Shown here: positions 1 to 10,392 of the stretch, in pieces | Layout: the number at the start of each line of letters is the position of its first letter | Position numbering within the stretch: position 1 is the stretch's first letter | Notes under the pieces: generated by a model | What the model was told of the DNA's origin: nothing | Database searches by the model: none | The model's input: only the letters and a program-made list of their open reading frames with translations | Assembly (NCBI GenBank): GCA_016648135.1 | Contig: JADDOH010000467.1 | Span: 43,973-107,972 of the forward strand | DNA: 64,000 nucleotides | Direction of reading: 5' to 3' | From: Agrypnia vestita | Lineage: Eukaryota > Arthropoda > Insecta > Trichoptera > Phryganeidae | Program-made: the position numbers and the translations under genes

Positions 1-100
1 AAGCATGCCAGTAATGAGCAAGTATGTACAGTTGTTAGGGCATGCTTATTAGTGGCATGCACATTAGCATGCCACTAAATTAGCATGTGCATCTGTACCT
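1..100. repeat. Fragment of palindromic GCATGCCACTAA repeat
   Basis: Short inverted motifs such as AGTGGCATGC and GCATGCCACTAA recur. The same family reappears at 61,785-62,010, including the block TGTGCATCTGTACCTT. It is non-coding and cut by the window edge. Confidence 0.6.
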
Positions 101-205
101 TAAAGCACAGATTTTTACGAAAACGGATCGTCTGATTGGTGGAGAACGTAAAAATCTATGATTTAAAAGAACGCTTACTTTAATCCAACTTGAAACAACC
201 GGCCC
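101..205 (-). mobile_element. Truncated MITE of family H
   Basis: This is a near-perfect inverted copy of 209-313: only a few mismatches and one small indel separate the arms around the centre at about 207. It has the family H hallmark AAAGCATAGATTTTTACG (here slightly changed) and ends in CAACCGGCCC next to TTA. It is half an element, cut off on its left side. Confidence 0.7.
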
Positions 206-208
206 TTA

Positions 209-352
209 GGGCCGGTTGTTTCAAGTTGGATTAAAGTAAGCGTTCTCTTAAAGCATAGATTTTTACGTTCTCCACCAATCAGACGATCCGTTTTCGTAAA
301 AATCTATGCTTTTATCGACCGCTTACTTTCATCGAACTTGAAACAACCGGGC
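209..352 (+). mobile_element. MITE family H, complete, PIF/Harbinger-like
   Basis: The 144-bp element runs from GGGCCGGTTGTTTCAAG to CAACCGGGCC and is flanked by TTA on both sides (206-208 and 353-355). The inner part is a hairpin, AAAGCATAGATTTTTACG pairing with CGTAAAAATCTATGCTTT. The 3-bp TWA target duplication is the signature of PIF/Harbinger elements. Other copies lie near 2948, 16,224 and 39,175. No coding capacity. Confidence 0.7.
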
Positions 353-356
353 CTTA

Positions 357-625
357 GTGGGAGAAAACAAGACTTGATCACATTCTTGGAGTGTTTTCCT
401 GGTGGTCGACCGCGACGGGAAATGTGCCTCGAAGGCGATAGACATTCTCTCCGATGCACCTGCGCCGAGAACCTGTTCCCAGCAGATGAAAGACGACACC
501 CGAGGCGAGTCTATCGAGAGCAATCGAGGCGAAAGTGACAACCATCACCGCAACATTTTCTGGCACATTCCGAAAATAACAATCGGCCATATTTGGGATT
601 TAAGACGATTCTCCCAACACTTAAT
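357..625. other. Unassigned, relatively GC-rich stretch
   Basis: Several overlapping short open frames exist on both strands here, but none has a convincing ATG, splice structure or recognisable domain. Nothing else was identified. Confidence 0.4.
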
Positions 626-627
626 AA

Positions 628-940
628 AAAAATAAAAAAACCTATAAAAACCAAGTTTTTACAATACTCCCTTTCGCTATGAATCAGGTTTCGTGTGTAC
701 ACACGCGTCGGGATAATTAATAATATGGAATGATTCCAATTTGAAAAAAACATTAAAATTTCGAAAAATCCAAAATTATACTACAATTATTAAATTTTTT
801 TAAACGAAAATTTGTTAGATCATTTTTATCGCCGCCACGAGTCTGCCTGCAAAGTTTCAGCTCGATTGGATCACGGGAAAAGGGTTAAAAATCGATCCAA
901 AGTTTTTCGTCAGACAAGCGAACAGACGTTACGAGTTAAG
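628..940 (+). repeat. Dispersed repeat family P
   Basis: About 300 bp running from CCTATAAAAACCAAGTTTTT to CAGACGTTACGAG. Other copies are at 9,256-9,590 (minus), 18,650-19,000 (minus, interrupted) and 33,467-33,742. Shared internal motifs are TCGAAAAATCCAAAATTATA and GATTGGATCACGGGAAAA. No obvious terminal inverted repeats and no coding frame. The cleanest copy has a 6-bp target duplication. Confidence 0.65.
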
Positions 941-1102
941 TTAAAGTAAATAAAGTGGTGAAAAAAAAGTGATTTGTGTTTTATTTTAAGTAAAGGTAGC
1001 TTAGAGAAGCTCATTGTAGTGGGTCGCGTTGAGGTTCCCACCTGTTAGTTGGACGGACCAAGTGGAAAAGCGACGTCAGTTCTCTTGTGAAAGATCTACG
1101 CG

Positions 1103-1147
1103 ATGCCGAAAAAAGTGGAGGATGACAGTCGAGACAGCGGGCACGAG
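1103..1147 (+). CDS. Putative first exon of a small two-exon gene
   Basis: An ATG opens 15 charged codons (starting MPKKVEDDSRDSG) and is followed by a usable donor, GAG|GTACAG, in phase 0. The candidate terminal exon at 3612 also starts in phase 0, so the two would join without a frame break into an 80-residue product. The preceding DNA (about 942-985) resembles a segment at 49,072-49,116 and could belong to an LTR-type element, so this exon could instead be a retroelement leader. No function is recognised. Confidence 0.25.
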
Positions 1148-1449
1148 GTACAGCCGTGGAATAGAAAATGTTAAGACGATTATTTACTGTGCAAAGTTAA
1201 TCCCATAAAAATGCGTCAGTTATTACGTATTTAGCAAAAAAATGCGAACCGACATTAACATAATTAAAGTTGTTTTAAAAACAATTGAAGCGTGACACTG
1301 ACACCACTAATTACCTCCCGCTTATAAAATACTAATGTAAAACTAATTAGAACATTTACTATAGACGCAATGTATAAATTAATCAGAAAAAATACTTGCG
1401 AGTATTATTTTGCATTTTTCTAATTAAGAATTTCAATGTCACAACATTA

Positions 1450-1800
1450 ATTATTTAAAACATGTTGCTTTATCTTTAACCTTGACATTTACAAAAAAAA
1501 ATCGCCTTTTTACCCGACTGCGCGACGCAAAGCAGGGTAATAAGTTTATCAGCCTATGTTTGTATGCATGTTTGTTCCTTTGTGGCGCTCTAGAGACCAA
1601 ACGCGTGGGCCGATTTTGACGATTAGTCAATCGATTTGTCTTAATCTTGCAAGTGTCACTAAAGACACGACAGTAATCAAAATTCAGTGTGGCGAAAACC
1701 AGACGCCATATTGAGAAAAAGAAAAAAATGAAAGTCGACGAATTATTTTGAGTGGGATACCATTGATTTAGGCTTTTCTTATCATTTTTCATTTCGAATG
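1450..1800. repeat. Probable dispersed non-coding repeat
   Basis: The motif ACCCGACTGCGCGACGC followed by TGGCGCTCTAGAGACC, then an A-rich tail, has the look of an interspersed repeat rather than a gene. A 113-codon minus-strand frame spans it but shows low-complexity composition and no domain. Confidence 0.35.
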
Positions 1801-2944
1801 ACCATTTAGGATCTACAACGATTTAAATTTTAGATTAACTTAAATTTTCAATACTTATATAATAAATAAAGCTGAGATAAGGCTCTTATATAATCGCATA
1901 ATAGGTCTTATTAACGTGAAAAATAATTTTCATAGCACAATTCAATATAATTCTTAAAATCGAATGACAAACCCAGAATTTTACTGCTTTGAAAGATAAC
2001 TTTAACGACCGTTACCTAGACTCTAGAGCATTACTTAACACAGTGAGAAATAACCTAATTAGTAACAAATAAATAAATAATTTTAAAAATTATCGTCTTA
2101 TAATCCTAACTAAAATGCGGAAAATAAAAAAAGTTAATTGTTTACTTTATCTAATAGTTTTGAAGATTCAAAAATTCCAAACATTGGCTGACTTATAGCA
2201 ATATGAATTTGGTAGGTGAATTTTTAAACGAATTCATTATTCTTTTTTCTACAGAGCCATTTGAAAAAATAAAAAAAATCTGATTTTTTAACAAATGGTT
2301 TAGCGGATTAAAAAAATTTGTACGCTACATTGTAGATATTTTATTTCTAAACAAGGATTTTTCTGTCTTGCACAAATGTGCCACGAGGAAAATAGATTTT
2401 TTTAAATACAATACAATTACTATAACATGTGCTTAATAAGTGCCAATTAAATATAATTATTATAAATAAAAATTTAAGTATTTAATGTTCTCCTTGAATA
2501 AAATTACCCAATGTCTACCTAAATTTTATTCTCCCGGGGTGGTGTGACGTTAAGAAGGATAATTTCTCAATTAAACAACTCAATTTTTGTTTTAGGGAAA
2601 GATACTCGCATTAAATATGTTTTTTATCGCTCGTGTATATTCATTTTTTCTGAATTTAAATTGACACAATATAAAAGATGAATTTTTAAATGTCAAATTT
2701 TATCCTACAATTGTGACCCGGCGGACAGATAACACTGATAAACAATACAAAAAATAATAAAAAGCGCATTCCATCGATATGCATATTGATGCACGTGCGT
2801 TAAAAGACGGCATATGCTGTGTAACCCAATAACAAAAACAATTATTCGATTATTTTGTCGCGCCGGCAGCTATACTTGCGCGCTAGCGAGACAAACAGTT
2901 GGATTCTCAACATGGCAGCGCGCCGCGCGCCTTTTCATATACAC
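1800..2944. other. AT-rich DNA without recognisable features
   Basis: No long frame, repeat end or splice structure was seen. A slightly GC-richer patch lies near 2,860-2,930. Confidence 0.5.
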
Positions 2945-2947
2945 TAA

Positions 2948-3095
2948 GGCCCTGCTGCACCATCAGAAGTAAGAGTAATAGTTAAGAAAAAAAGCATAGA
3001 TTTTTGCGTTCTCCACCAATCAAAACACTCGTTTTCGTAAAAATCTATGCTTTTTGCTTAACTCTTACTCTTACTTCTGGTGGCGCAACCAGGCC
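2948..3095 (+). mobile_element. MITE family H, complete copy
   Basis: Terminal inverted repeats GGCCCTGCTGCACCATCAGA and, at the right end, TCTGGTGGCGCAACCAGGCC, with the internal AAAGCATAGATTTTTGCG hairpin. Flanks are TAA on the left and TCA on the right, a decayed 3-bp duplication. Length 148 bp, matching the copy at 209-352. Confidence 0.7.
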
Positions 3096-3184
3096 TCAAA
3101 CTAGAGAGCGATTATGTCAGGTCCAACCGTATAACCGATGCCGTCAATTTATGTTTTCAACACCTTTAAAAACGACAGTTAAAA

Positions 3185-3430
3185 AGTTAAACGCATTTGT
3201 GGTCGACACAGTGAAAGAATTCCTGGAGATGGTTTGGCGTATGGAACGTATGAGTTGCGAGAAGACGGCGAAGGCAACGGATACAGAGGGCGTCCACGTG
3301 AGACATGGCACGATCAGATAAACAGAATATAACCAACAACAACCGAAAAGTGTGAGTCATGAAGTATGTGCATGAACGTGGACAAGATGGTGTTGTATCA
3401 AGACAGAAGTGTGGCGTTTTATCCCCTTTC
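3185..3430 (+). pseudogene. Degenerate LINE tail
   Basis: Shifting between frames gives peptide pieces such as EGDGYRGRPRETWHDQINRI and VCMNVDKMVLYQDRS (approximate), which fit the C-terminal GRPR..W.DQ and C..V..A...C.DR patterns after the reverse-transcriptase domain of several LINE families. Frameshifts and stops prevent translation. Similar decayed tails lie at 16,380-16,680 and 19,830-19,990. Confidence 0.5.
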
Positions 3431-3611
3431 CTAACACCTGTGGGAAAATGGCATGGTCGTAAGTTAGTTAAAAACGACAAAAATGTACCTAGTAATGTAA
3501 ATCTCAATTTTTAAGAGGGATACTATGTATACCGCATCATAAAAAATTATTAAACTTTTTTTTTCACGTAACTATGGCACATACTAAATTAATTTTATTA
3601 TCATTGTTTAG

Positions 3612-3809
3612 GGCACACAGTGTTTAAAAAATTATTTAGAAAATTACAAAATGGCGCAAAGGTCCGTTCTCGAGGGGTTTTACCCCAAACATAACGTGGG
3701 GGTGGGACACCCCGTTGTGGAGGGTGCGTTCGTAGTACAAGCTGTTAATATGATGATTCACGCAAAACGCGAGGGCTTTTTCGATACCATTAAATCGAAC
3801 CAAAAATAA
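3612..3809 (+). CDS. Putative terminal coding exon, unknown protein
   Basis: A good acceptor (pyrimidine-rich, ending TTGTTTAG) is followed by 65 codons to a TAA. The in-frame ATG at 3651 alone gives 52 residues. The peptide is non-repetitive (GVGHPVVEGAFVVQAVNMMI in the middle) and clearly GC-richer than its flanks, which suggests real coding sequence. A hydrophobic stretch, AFVVQAVNMMI, is amphipathic rather than a clear membrane span. A possible AATAAA lies about 40 bp after the stop, just before a SINE. Phase 0 at the acceptor matches the candidate exon at 1103-1147, but undetected exons between are possible. I do not recognise the protein. Confidence 0.4.
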   Translation, partial: GTQCLKNYLENYKMAQRSVLEGFYPKHNVGVGHPVVEGAFVVQAVNMMIHAKREGFFDTIKSNQK

Positions 3810-3870
3810 TCTTAAATTGAATATGTAGCTTATAAAATTAAATAGCTAAATAAAAAAATTAAAAAGAGAG

Positions 3871-4045
3871 TAGCTTGTTGGTCTTGTGGTTAGGACACTT
3901 ACCCGTGATCCAAAGGTCGCGGTTTCGAACCTCATTCCAGACTAGCAAGTTAGTCCTATTTTAATAGCACAAGCGTTTAGCTTAGTTTGAAAATAGTAAG
4001 AATATTGATGTGACGTATTCCGTGTTCGCATCTCTATTTTTTTAT
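3871..4045 (+). mobile_element. tRNA-derived SINE, copy 1
   Basis: Starts TAGCTTGTTGGTCTTGTGG, an A-box-like region, and has the B-box-like GGTTTCGAACCTC about 45 bp later. The body ends in TTCGCATCTCTATTTTT. Copies with the same head and body lie at 45,068-45,245 and, inverted, at 62,256-62,339. It has no intact tRNA cloverleaf, so it is a SINE and not a tRNA gene. Confidence 0.75.
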
Positions 4046-4107
4046 AAAAAAATAAATAAAGCTTTATATTTTTAGTATTCAAAATGCTAATGGCAAATAA
4101 TTGTCAT

Positions 4108-4265
4108 ATACAGGATGTCTATTAGCAAGGAGCAAAAACCACAACATTTTGAATAGAAAATATTATTTACACTTTGGGTGAGATGTAGACAGTTACGGAG
4201 ATAAGCAAGTTACATCAAGCAAGTTACATCAATATTTCTGACTTATTTTCTGTAAAATGTTTTAT
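4108..4265 (+). repeat. MITE family C fragment
   Basis: Starts ACAGGATGTCTATTAGCAAG and contains TTTACACTTTGGGTGAGATG and CAGTTACGGAGATAAGCAA, which match the left half of the complete family C element at 31,637-32,117. Confidence 0.65.
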
Positions 4266-4269
4266 AGAA

Positions 4270-4860
4270 AATAAAGACGATTGAAAGTTTATGTTAATGT
4301 AATGCAATTTTCTAATTCAATCAGTTTCCTTTGGAAATTTCCCTGCGCTTGGCACACAGAGGGACATTTCTAAATTGTTATACGTACTAATTAAGCAAGC
4401 GCGCGTGCTAACATGACTTGTAAGTAAACATATTATAGGTATGTATTTTGAGAAATATAGTGATATTAAATATTTATCTGACAGAATATAGGGATGTTTT
4501 TTTAGAAGTATGCAACGTTAAAATGAAATAAAACACATAAAAATCGTGGTGATGGCTTTATTGGAAATATAATTTTATGCCATTGGTGTTTTAAATATGA
4601 TTAATGATTAAATACGATAGCACGATTTTCGAAGTAAATTTGTAAGCGTTGTTCTGGCGTAAGTCTATTCATGGTGGAAAGGCAAACCAAACTGAGCACA
4701 AATCAGCTGTCAAATTGGCTGCCGCTGGAAGAAGCGTTGCTAATTCGAAATACGAACCCCTAAGAAAACACCTATATTTTAACACTAATTACAAAATTAT
4801 CTTATAAAGCAATACGCCGTTACCACGATTTTTATGTGTTTTGCGCCATTTTAAAATTCT
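4270..4860. other. No gene recognised
   Basis: AT-rich DNA with scattered repeat-like motifs near 4,640-4,750. No coding structure is supported. Confidence 0.4.
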
Positions 4861-4869
4861 GTAACTCAA

Positions 4870-5090
4870 TATCTTTTTGGCGTTCCACGGAGAGGCGGCC
4901 GTGGTAACATGCGTCGAACGCCCGGTTAGGGTTTGTTGGCCCGGGGTTCGAGCCCATCTCCGGTCGTTTAATTTAATTTTTTTAACCGTTTTTAGATCGA
5001 AATTACGGACGTTACACGAAGTTACGGGAACACACAGACAGACAGACGAACGGACAGACAGTGGAATTATTACGTTTGATATTAAGATCT
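4870..5090 (+). mobile_element. Second tRNA-related SINE family with LINE-like tail
   Basis: The sequence GGGGTTCGAGCCC at 4943-4955 is a near-perfect pol III B box. The tail TTACGGACGTTAC with ACAGACAGACAGACG resembles the tail repeat at 12,290-12,500, suggesting a shared LINE partner. The box A region is less clear. Confidence 0.55.
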
Positions 5091-5109
5091 GAATAATATG
5101 ATAATATTG

Positions 5110-5770
5110 TGATAGGAGATACATACTTTATTTTGTAGAAATTCTATTTAAGTATAGGCAGTGCGTGTTTGCTGATTAGTGTTTTCACTAGTGCGTACAG
5201 GAACGTCTACGAGGGATAATATCAACTTACTTTCATTATTAAATTGGAAACTTCAATAGATTTAAACACACAATTTCACCATTGCACACAACGACACTTG
5301 TTTGTCTGCTTATTCACTGGAATTAACAAAATAAAACGCGTAAAGAATTACACGAGGGCGCCGCGACACGAACGAGCCGCGCGGCCAACCACGACGAACT
5401 GAGGCGGACACACGACACACGTCGCTTCGTTCTGTGGTTTAACAATTGTTGTTACATTCAGATAGCGAGTTACATTAACTGCATAATACATTTTTTAGTT
5501 TAAACTCAAAATTACGGCTAGTCAATGCGTCCCTAACTTGGAAAAAAAATCGCTAGAGGAATCTCAGAATAAATACGCCAGTATCAGAATACATGACGAT
5601 ACCACGGTAATAGAAATTTTCTTTATTAATATTTTTAAAATTTAAAGCACTAAGTTTGTGGTTAGACATTATAACAGAGTGTTAGTTAAATCAGTATAAA
5701 CCGCTACCAGATTTAAGGTCTACCGGTTTCGATACGTACCCGTCTCTTCGTTAGGGCCAATATAAATCTA
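5110..5770. other. No gene recognised
   Basis: Contains a GC-rich patch near 5,345-5,425 inside otherwise AT-rich DNA. No exon structure or repeat ends were found. Confidence 0.4.
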
Positions 5771-5780
5771 GACACACTAT

Positions 5781-5866
5781 TATATATATATATATAGATA
5801 TATATTATAATATTATATATATATATATATTGTATGCGATTGTGTGTGTGTGTGTGTGCGTGCGTG
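5781..5866. repeat. TA and TG/CG microsatellites
   Basis: Runs of (TA)n, partly interrupted, are followed directly by (TG)n and TGCGTGCG. Simple sequence only. Confidence 0.85.
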
Positions 5867-6062
5867 CGAGTATCCAGATTCGAGTAGACGAGCATCGTGC
5901 GCGACAGGTTGTATAATCTCAATACTGGACGCGTGGAAATTTTGTTAAAACTTATTTGTTTTAAATCATACGTGATTTACATTGAATGAAATTTCGCAAT
6001 GAAGATTCGAGAAATGGAAACTGCAACATGTGTGTGTATTAAAAACTTAGAAAACAAGGTTA

Positions 6063-6400
6063 ATAAAATTGTATATTTTGATACAAGTATTTTTAACTAT
6101 TTATAACGATGTCGAAGTAGTTATTATAGCTATTTATATATCCCCAAATCAAAAGATTGAAGATATTACATTATTTATTCATCGATCATCATTAGAATAT
6201 ATTGAGGGAGGTTCTAAATTACTTCAACAAAATACTCTAAAATTCCACTCATACTGGCTGGAGACTTAACATTAATTTCAATGATTTCATAACAAAATAC
6301 TGTACTACAATTGATACTGTCTTTTCGAGGTGGACAAAATTGAATCTCAAACATAAATATTTTTTTATATAATTGCGACGATAGTTAATTTTTTTGCAAA
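6063..6400 (+). pseudogene. Endonuclease-like (EEP fold) remnant of a mobile element
   Basis: Peptide pieces include EVVIIAIYISPNQKIEDI, then in a shifted frame IPLILAGDLT, then TTIDTVFSR. The order YISPN, AGDFN-like and TTIDxVFSR matches exo-endonuclease-phosphatase domains carried by LINEs and Helitron-related insect elements. At least two frameshifts and an in-frame stop disable it. Confidence 0.45.
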
Positions 6401-6545
6401 AAATAAGCCGGAAATATTGGAAAAAATGCAAACTTTGATATTGCATACCTCCATAATGATATTGAACATTTTCAACTCATTATCAAGGCAGGAATCCACC
6501 TGTAAAGTTTCAGCTACTGGCTATGAGACGCCTGTATTGATGACT
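6360..6545 (-). repeat. Family C-related repeat
   Basis: GCAAACTTTGATATTGCATA and GCAGGAATCCACCTGTAAAG, ending ACGCCTGTATTG. Related blocks are at 34,510-34,660 and 52,250-52,400. Confidence 0.5.
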
Positions 6546-7097
6546 CAAATTATTCTTAGACCTTCAAGTTATACGAAAAAGTAATAAATATTTGAAAATA
6601 TCAGGGTGGTGTAACCCCTTGAAACTGGCAAATGCGTCTACTACAGATATTCACTAACAGTATTAATAATCATCATCCGAATTTCAAAGAGAACAATACA
6701 AAAAATCGTCACGCCATTTCCATTTGTCTCCCACATAGGTTCGCATTAAAAAAAAACTATTTATAAATGGAGTTGCCAAAGCGCGACACATTGTACGGAA
6801 CCGTTTTTAAACACGAGCATTGTATGTTAATGGGTTAACTTTGTCACGAGGACTTGCGTTTTTTGTCGTCAAATTTCGTCACTACTGGTGATGGTTAAAC
6901 CGTTATTTTAACCGGTTATTTTCGGTGCAGTTATTTGGGATTTGTATCTGATTGTTTGATATTGTATCCAATGATATAATAAACTGTAGATACGTTACAA
7001 GCGCGAAATCTTGGCAACTCAAAAGCAAGGCAATTGCCTTACTTGCATTCGTTATCGAACGGACCTTCGCTGTGATCAGGCGCGACGCTACGCGCAA

Positions 7098-7283
7098 AAA
7101 GGAACAGAGCATCGTACACTATTGAAAGAATGAGTATGTTATTTTAGTCACCGTGACCTCAAATTACCTGATTTTTCTGTCTACACGCAGAGCGTTTCTT
7201 TGCCGTGATTTGTTCTCTTTCAATGCAAAATTTGCTACACATGAAAGCCGGCTAGTATGGGAATAACGTGTCTATATTATAAT
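7098..7283 (+). repeat. Dispersed repeat family E, copy 1
   Basis: Begins AAAGGAACAGAGCATCGTAC and ends GGGAATAACGTGTCTATAT. The same sequence with small changes is at 13,642-13,818. Non-coding. Confidence 0.65.
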
Positions 7284-7612
7284 GATTGTATCGATGGTTG
7301 ATAACTAAGATATAATTGTTATCTAGTACTGATGGTTGCCCGTCGAATTGCAAGAAATCAGTTGCCGGTCATCGACGCAATCAGATACAAATAACGGTTA
7401 GTGTGTCACTGGTTAAAATACCATCACTAGTCGCTACAAACCACAGGCGAAGAACTGCGCGCGGCGCACGTGACAGCCTCTTCAATTGAGCTAATAGAAC
7501 AACGTCTCAAATCTCAAACGCACAGTGACCACAGTGCGGATTGAGGCGGACATTCTTGCGGCTTCAGTACAGCGGACGCGATTCATTCCGTACTACTTAC
7601 TGCCTGCCCAAC

Positions 7613-8034
7613 ATAACTTGGCGTGCGGCAAGGTTGGAACTAAAACCCGCCCCGCCCGCACCCGGCGGCAACCCCTCGCCCTGTCATTCAGTACGATTTT
7701 GTATTTGCTCGGGAGCTGTGACATCTTGATTACCAATATACACTGAATTATTATGTCCAAAACATCTTAAACAGTCCGGCGTGGTGCAAGAACAATTGCC
7801 AATGAAGTATTAAAGTTTTGCGAAGCTGAAAAAGCAAATAATGGACCGATATTACCGTCGACAGTTTGACAGATAGAGCGGCCGCCGCGGAGCGCGCTGT
7901 TACCCGACCAAATTTATATTGAAGGCTCTGACACTGGTCACCGGACATTCAGTACATTATGTATTGTGTAATAAATTTACAACCTAGCAACTTCTGTTTC
8001 GCGACGGGGGCGCCCTCCCTCGCACGCCAAGTTA
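7613..8034 (+). mobile_element. Non-autonomous DNA transposon family T, copy 1
   Basis: Ends are inverted: ATAACTTGGCGTGCGGC on the left and CGCACGCCAAGTTAT on the right. Inside, a short frame reads ARTIANEVLKFCEAEKANNG, which looks like the N-terminal part of a transposase but stops soon after. Other copies: 37,232-37,666, 62,757-63,170 (inverted, truncated) and a stub near 13,585. The element is an internally deleted derivative; its superfamily was not settled. Confidence 0.6.
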
Positions 8035-8449
8035 TAGTGGTGGCACTCTAGGTTCAGCAAATTTAATATTTTTACATGCCTTTATTTAACTCTCTTTGTT
8101 TGTTGTGGTGGAATCTTGTAACTGATTTTTCTCCAACTTCCCGATTAGGTAGAGCTCTCGAACTTTCAACATTTACGCAAAGTGGACGACTATAAATTAT
8201 TATATATATCGTATTTTCAACACGATTTGGTTATTTTTTCGATTAAAATTAATAATCACGCCACTCTCCAAGTACCTCTTTTCCCTTCCAACTCATCAAA
8301 CCAATAATAGGAAATCCTCTCCCATTCCATGCATACGCTCAGATTATAATAATTACCTCAATTCAATAGATATTTTTAACACTAAATATGAAGAGTATCG
8401 TCATATGGTGAAGCAGATACTAGAAACTCGTCCCCCTCTCTGATCATGT

Positions 8450-8680
8450 ATATTATATACATCACGAGCCCTTTTGTGTCTATGTTAAAGTTAAATTTGG
8501 AACAATCGGTAAATGATGTTTTATCTGTCATTGTCAAATTGACTTATCTATGGTTGTGTCCTATTTGTGTTATCCTTTAATTGTGGGAGACATTTAACTA
8601 TTATTTTTGTATTTTATCTTACCAAGCAATTGTGTCCCCCTGTTGGATGACCGAATAAAATAAAATAAAAAACACGCTAT
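8450..8680 (+). repeat. LINE 3' tail
   Basis: Sequence resembling a LINE 3' UTR (GTGTCCCCCTGTTGGATGAC) ends in AATAAAATAAAATAAAA, a typical short A-rich LINE terminus. A related 3' end, with part of the coding tail, is at 37,835-38,060. Confidence 0.45.
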
Positions 8681-8759
8681 TGGAAAATTAGTTTTAAACT
8701 TTAAAACAACGTGTTTAATATTTGTCACGGGTGATGTTAAAAAATCTATTACGAATATA

Positions 8760-9190
8760 TTGTAACGAAATGGTAAAATAAATCACGTATAGAATCCCTC
8801 TTACCATGTCAATGATGATGGTAACATCGAAACCTCTAGAACTTTCCACTACATTCTGGAACACACTGCCACACTCTGGAATAAGCTACGACATTCGAGG
8901 AACACCTGGAAAGCCTACAAGCGAAGAAAACTTTCTCCTAAACACTAGAATAATCTAGGAGGTTCGATAATCCAGTTTTTGGATATAAGTAGCGCGGACC
9001 AAGGTCGCGAAGTACGCGCGATATGACTTGCGAAGCGATTAATCGAGCGAAGTTCCGAATTGGTGTTGAAAATAAATGCGATAAAATGCGAAAATGGATG
9101 TTAAATACGTGTTACCCAGCGATAATACGGTGCTCATTTACGAGTGATATGCTGCGAATAGTGTAATTTAAAGAAAAGCGTTAAGTTTAA
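8760..9190 (+). promoter_or_regulatory. Putative solo LTR with HSE-like array, TATA and poly(A) signal
   Basis: Heat-shock-element-like units GAACTTTC (8839-8846) and TTCTGGAA (8854-8861) lie on one 5-bp phase, with more GGAA and TTC motifs after them. TATAAG at 8984-8989 follows, and AATAAA comes about 85 bp downstream. This order (enhancer, TATA, short R region, poly(A) signal) is what an LTR shows. The ends are not clear TG...CA, so a cellular promoter relic is an alternative. A diverged cousin is at 16,000-16,215. Confidence 0.35.
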
Positions 9191-9255
9191 TTGAGGTAAG
9201 TGACTTTGTACACTGAATAATTAATTAATAAAACACTAGTTAATTTCCTTTTTAC

Positions 9256-9590
9256 TCCTTTTCTTTTAACTCGTAGCGTCTGCTTGCTTGCTTGTCTGAC
9301 GAAAAAACTTTGGATCGATTTTTAACCATTTTCCCGTGATCAAATCGAGCTGAAACTTTGCAGGCAGACTTGCGACGACGATAAAAATAACAAATTTTCG
9401 TTTAAAAATAAATAAATAATTATAGTATAATTTTGGATTTTTCGAAATTTTAATGGTTTTTTTCAAATTGGAATCATTCTATGTGAGTAATTATCCCGAC
9501 GCGTGTATAGGCACGAAACCTGATTCAGAGCGAAAGGGAGTATTGTAAAAACTTGTTTTTTAGGGGTTAGTTTTTATTTTATTTACTTGC
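9256..9590 (-). repeat. Repeat family P, inverted copy
   Basis: Reads AACTCGTAGCGTCTGCTTGC at the left and AGGGGTTAGTTTTTA at the right, the reverse complement of the copy at 628-940. Confidence 0.65.
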
Positions 9591-9599
9591 TTAGCTATC

Positions 9600-10255
9600 A
9601 TTCATTTGCAATCCACAATCTCACATTTAATGCCAAGAAATTCCGACTAAATTGACATTTTGGCGGGAACTCGGAATCGAGCCGCGCCGGGCCCGTCGGC
9701 GGACGATTCAAGGACGAAGGAAGCAACGGAACGTAAAATATATTCGGCCATGTCATGTGCTCTCTTACGGCGCGTGTACACGGGTGAGATTCGTTTCGTA
9801 GACTATCCCGACAGTCCAAATTTGAGGGCAACACGGTGACCTTTACATGTAGGCAAATCTCTGAGACGAGAAAGTATCGTCCGTGTGCACGCACCATTAG
9901 ACACTCTTCTGGTGATGGTGATACACACCGACCTTTAGGGCACACACGCCGAGCTGGCCGATGGATAGTTTAATACAGCGATGTATCCAAATTATGAAAT
10001 TTTCCGCGGTATGAAAGATAATAGTGATGCAACGAATACGAATATTCGCCAAATAGTAGGTATTTACCGAATATTCGTATTCGCCGAATATCATCATGAA
10101 TATTAAAAACAAACTACTTATAACTGAACGCAACGCAAATTATGGTTCGGCTGTGCACCGTGTATCCGAACACACCTACGCACTCTATTATCGGGGATTC
10201 TCCTAACATTGAATGACTGGATTTGTTGAGTTCTCAAGTTGTCAATTGTTACTTG
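9600..10255. other. Unassigned; palindromic CGAATA cluster near 10,020-10,100
   Basis: Around 10,025-10,095 the motif CGAATATTCG and its inversions recur (ACGAATATTCGCC, CCGAATATTCGTATTCG), resembling the ends of some hAT-type elements. The rest has no supported gene. Confidence 0.35.
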
Positions 10256-10392
10256 TTTCGCAGCATAACGTGAGTACTTTCGTCTAGTTTCTTTGTAGTT
10301 TTCCGGGATATTATGCCGTGTATGCGTGACCTCTCCGGCCGACGTTTCGGATCCCATTGGAAAATCCATCACATCAGCCCTGATGATCATGA

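Noticed and set aside
1451..1792. 113-codon minus-strand frame
   Set aside because: Low-complexity FFF and basic stretches over a repeat-like sequence; not a believable protein.
3871..3960. Possible tRNA gene
   Set aside because: A and B boxes are present but no complete cloverleaf forms, and copies with a shared non-tRNA body exist, so it is a SINE.
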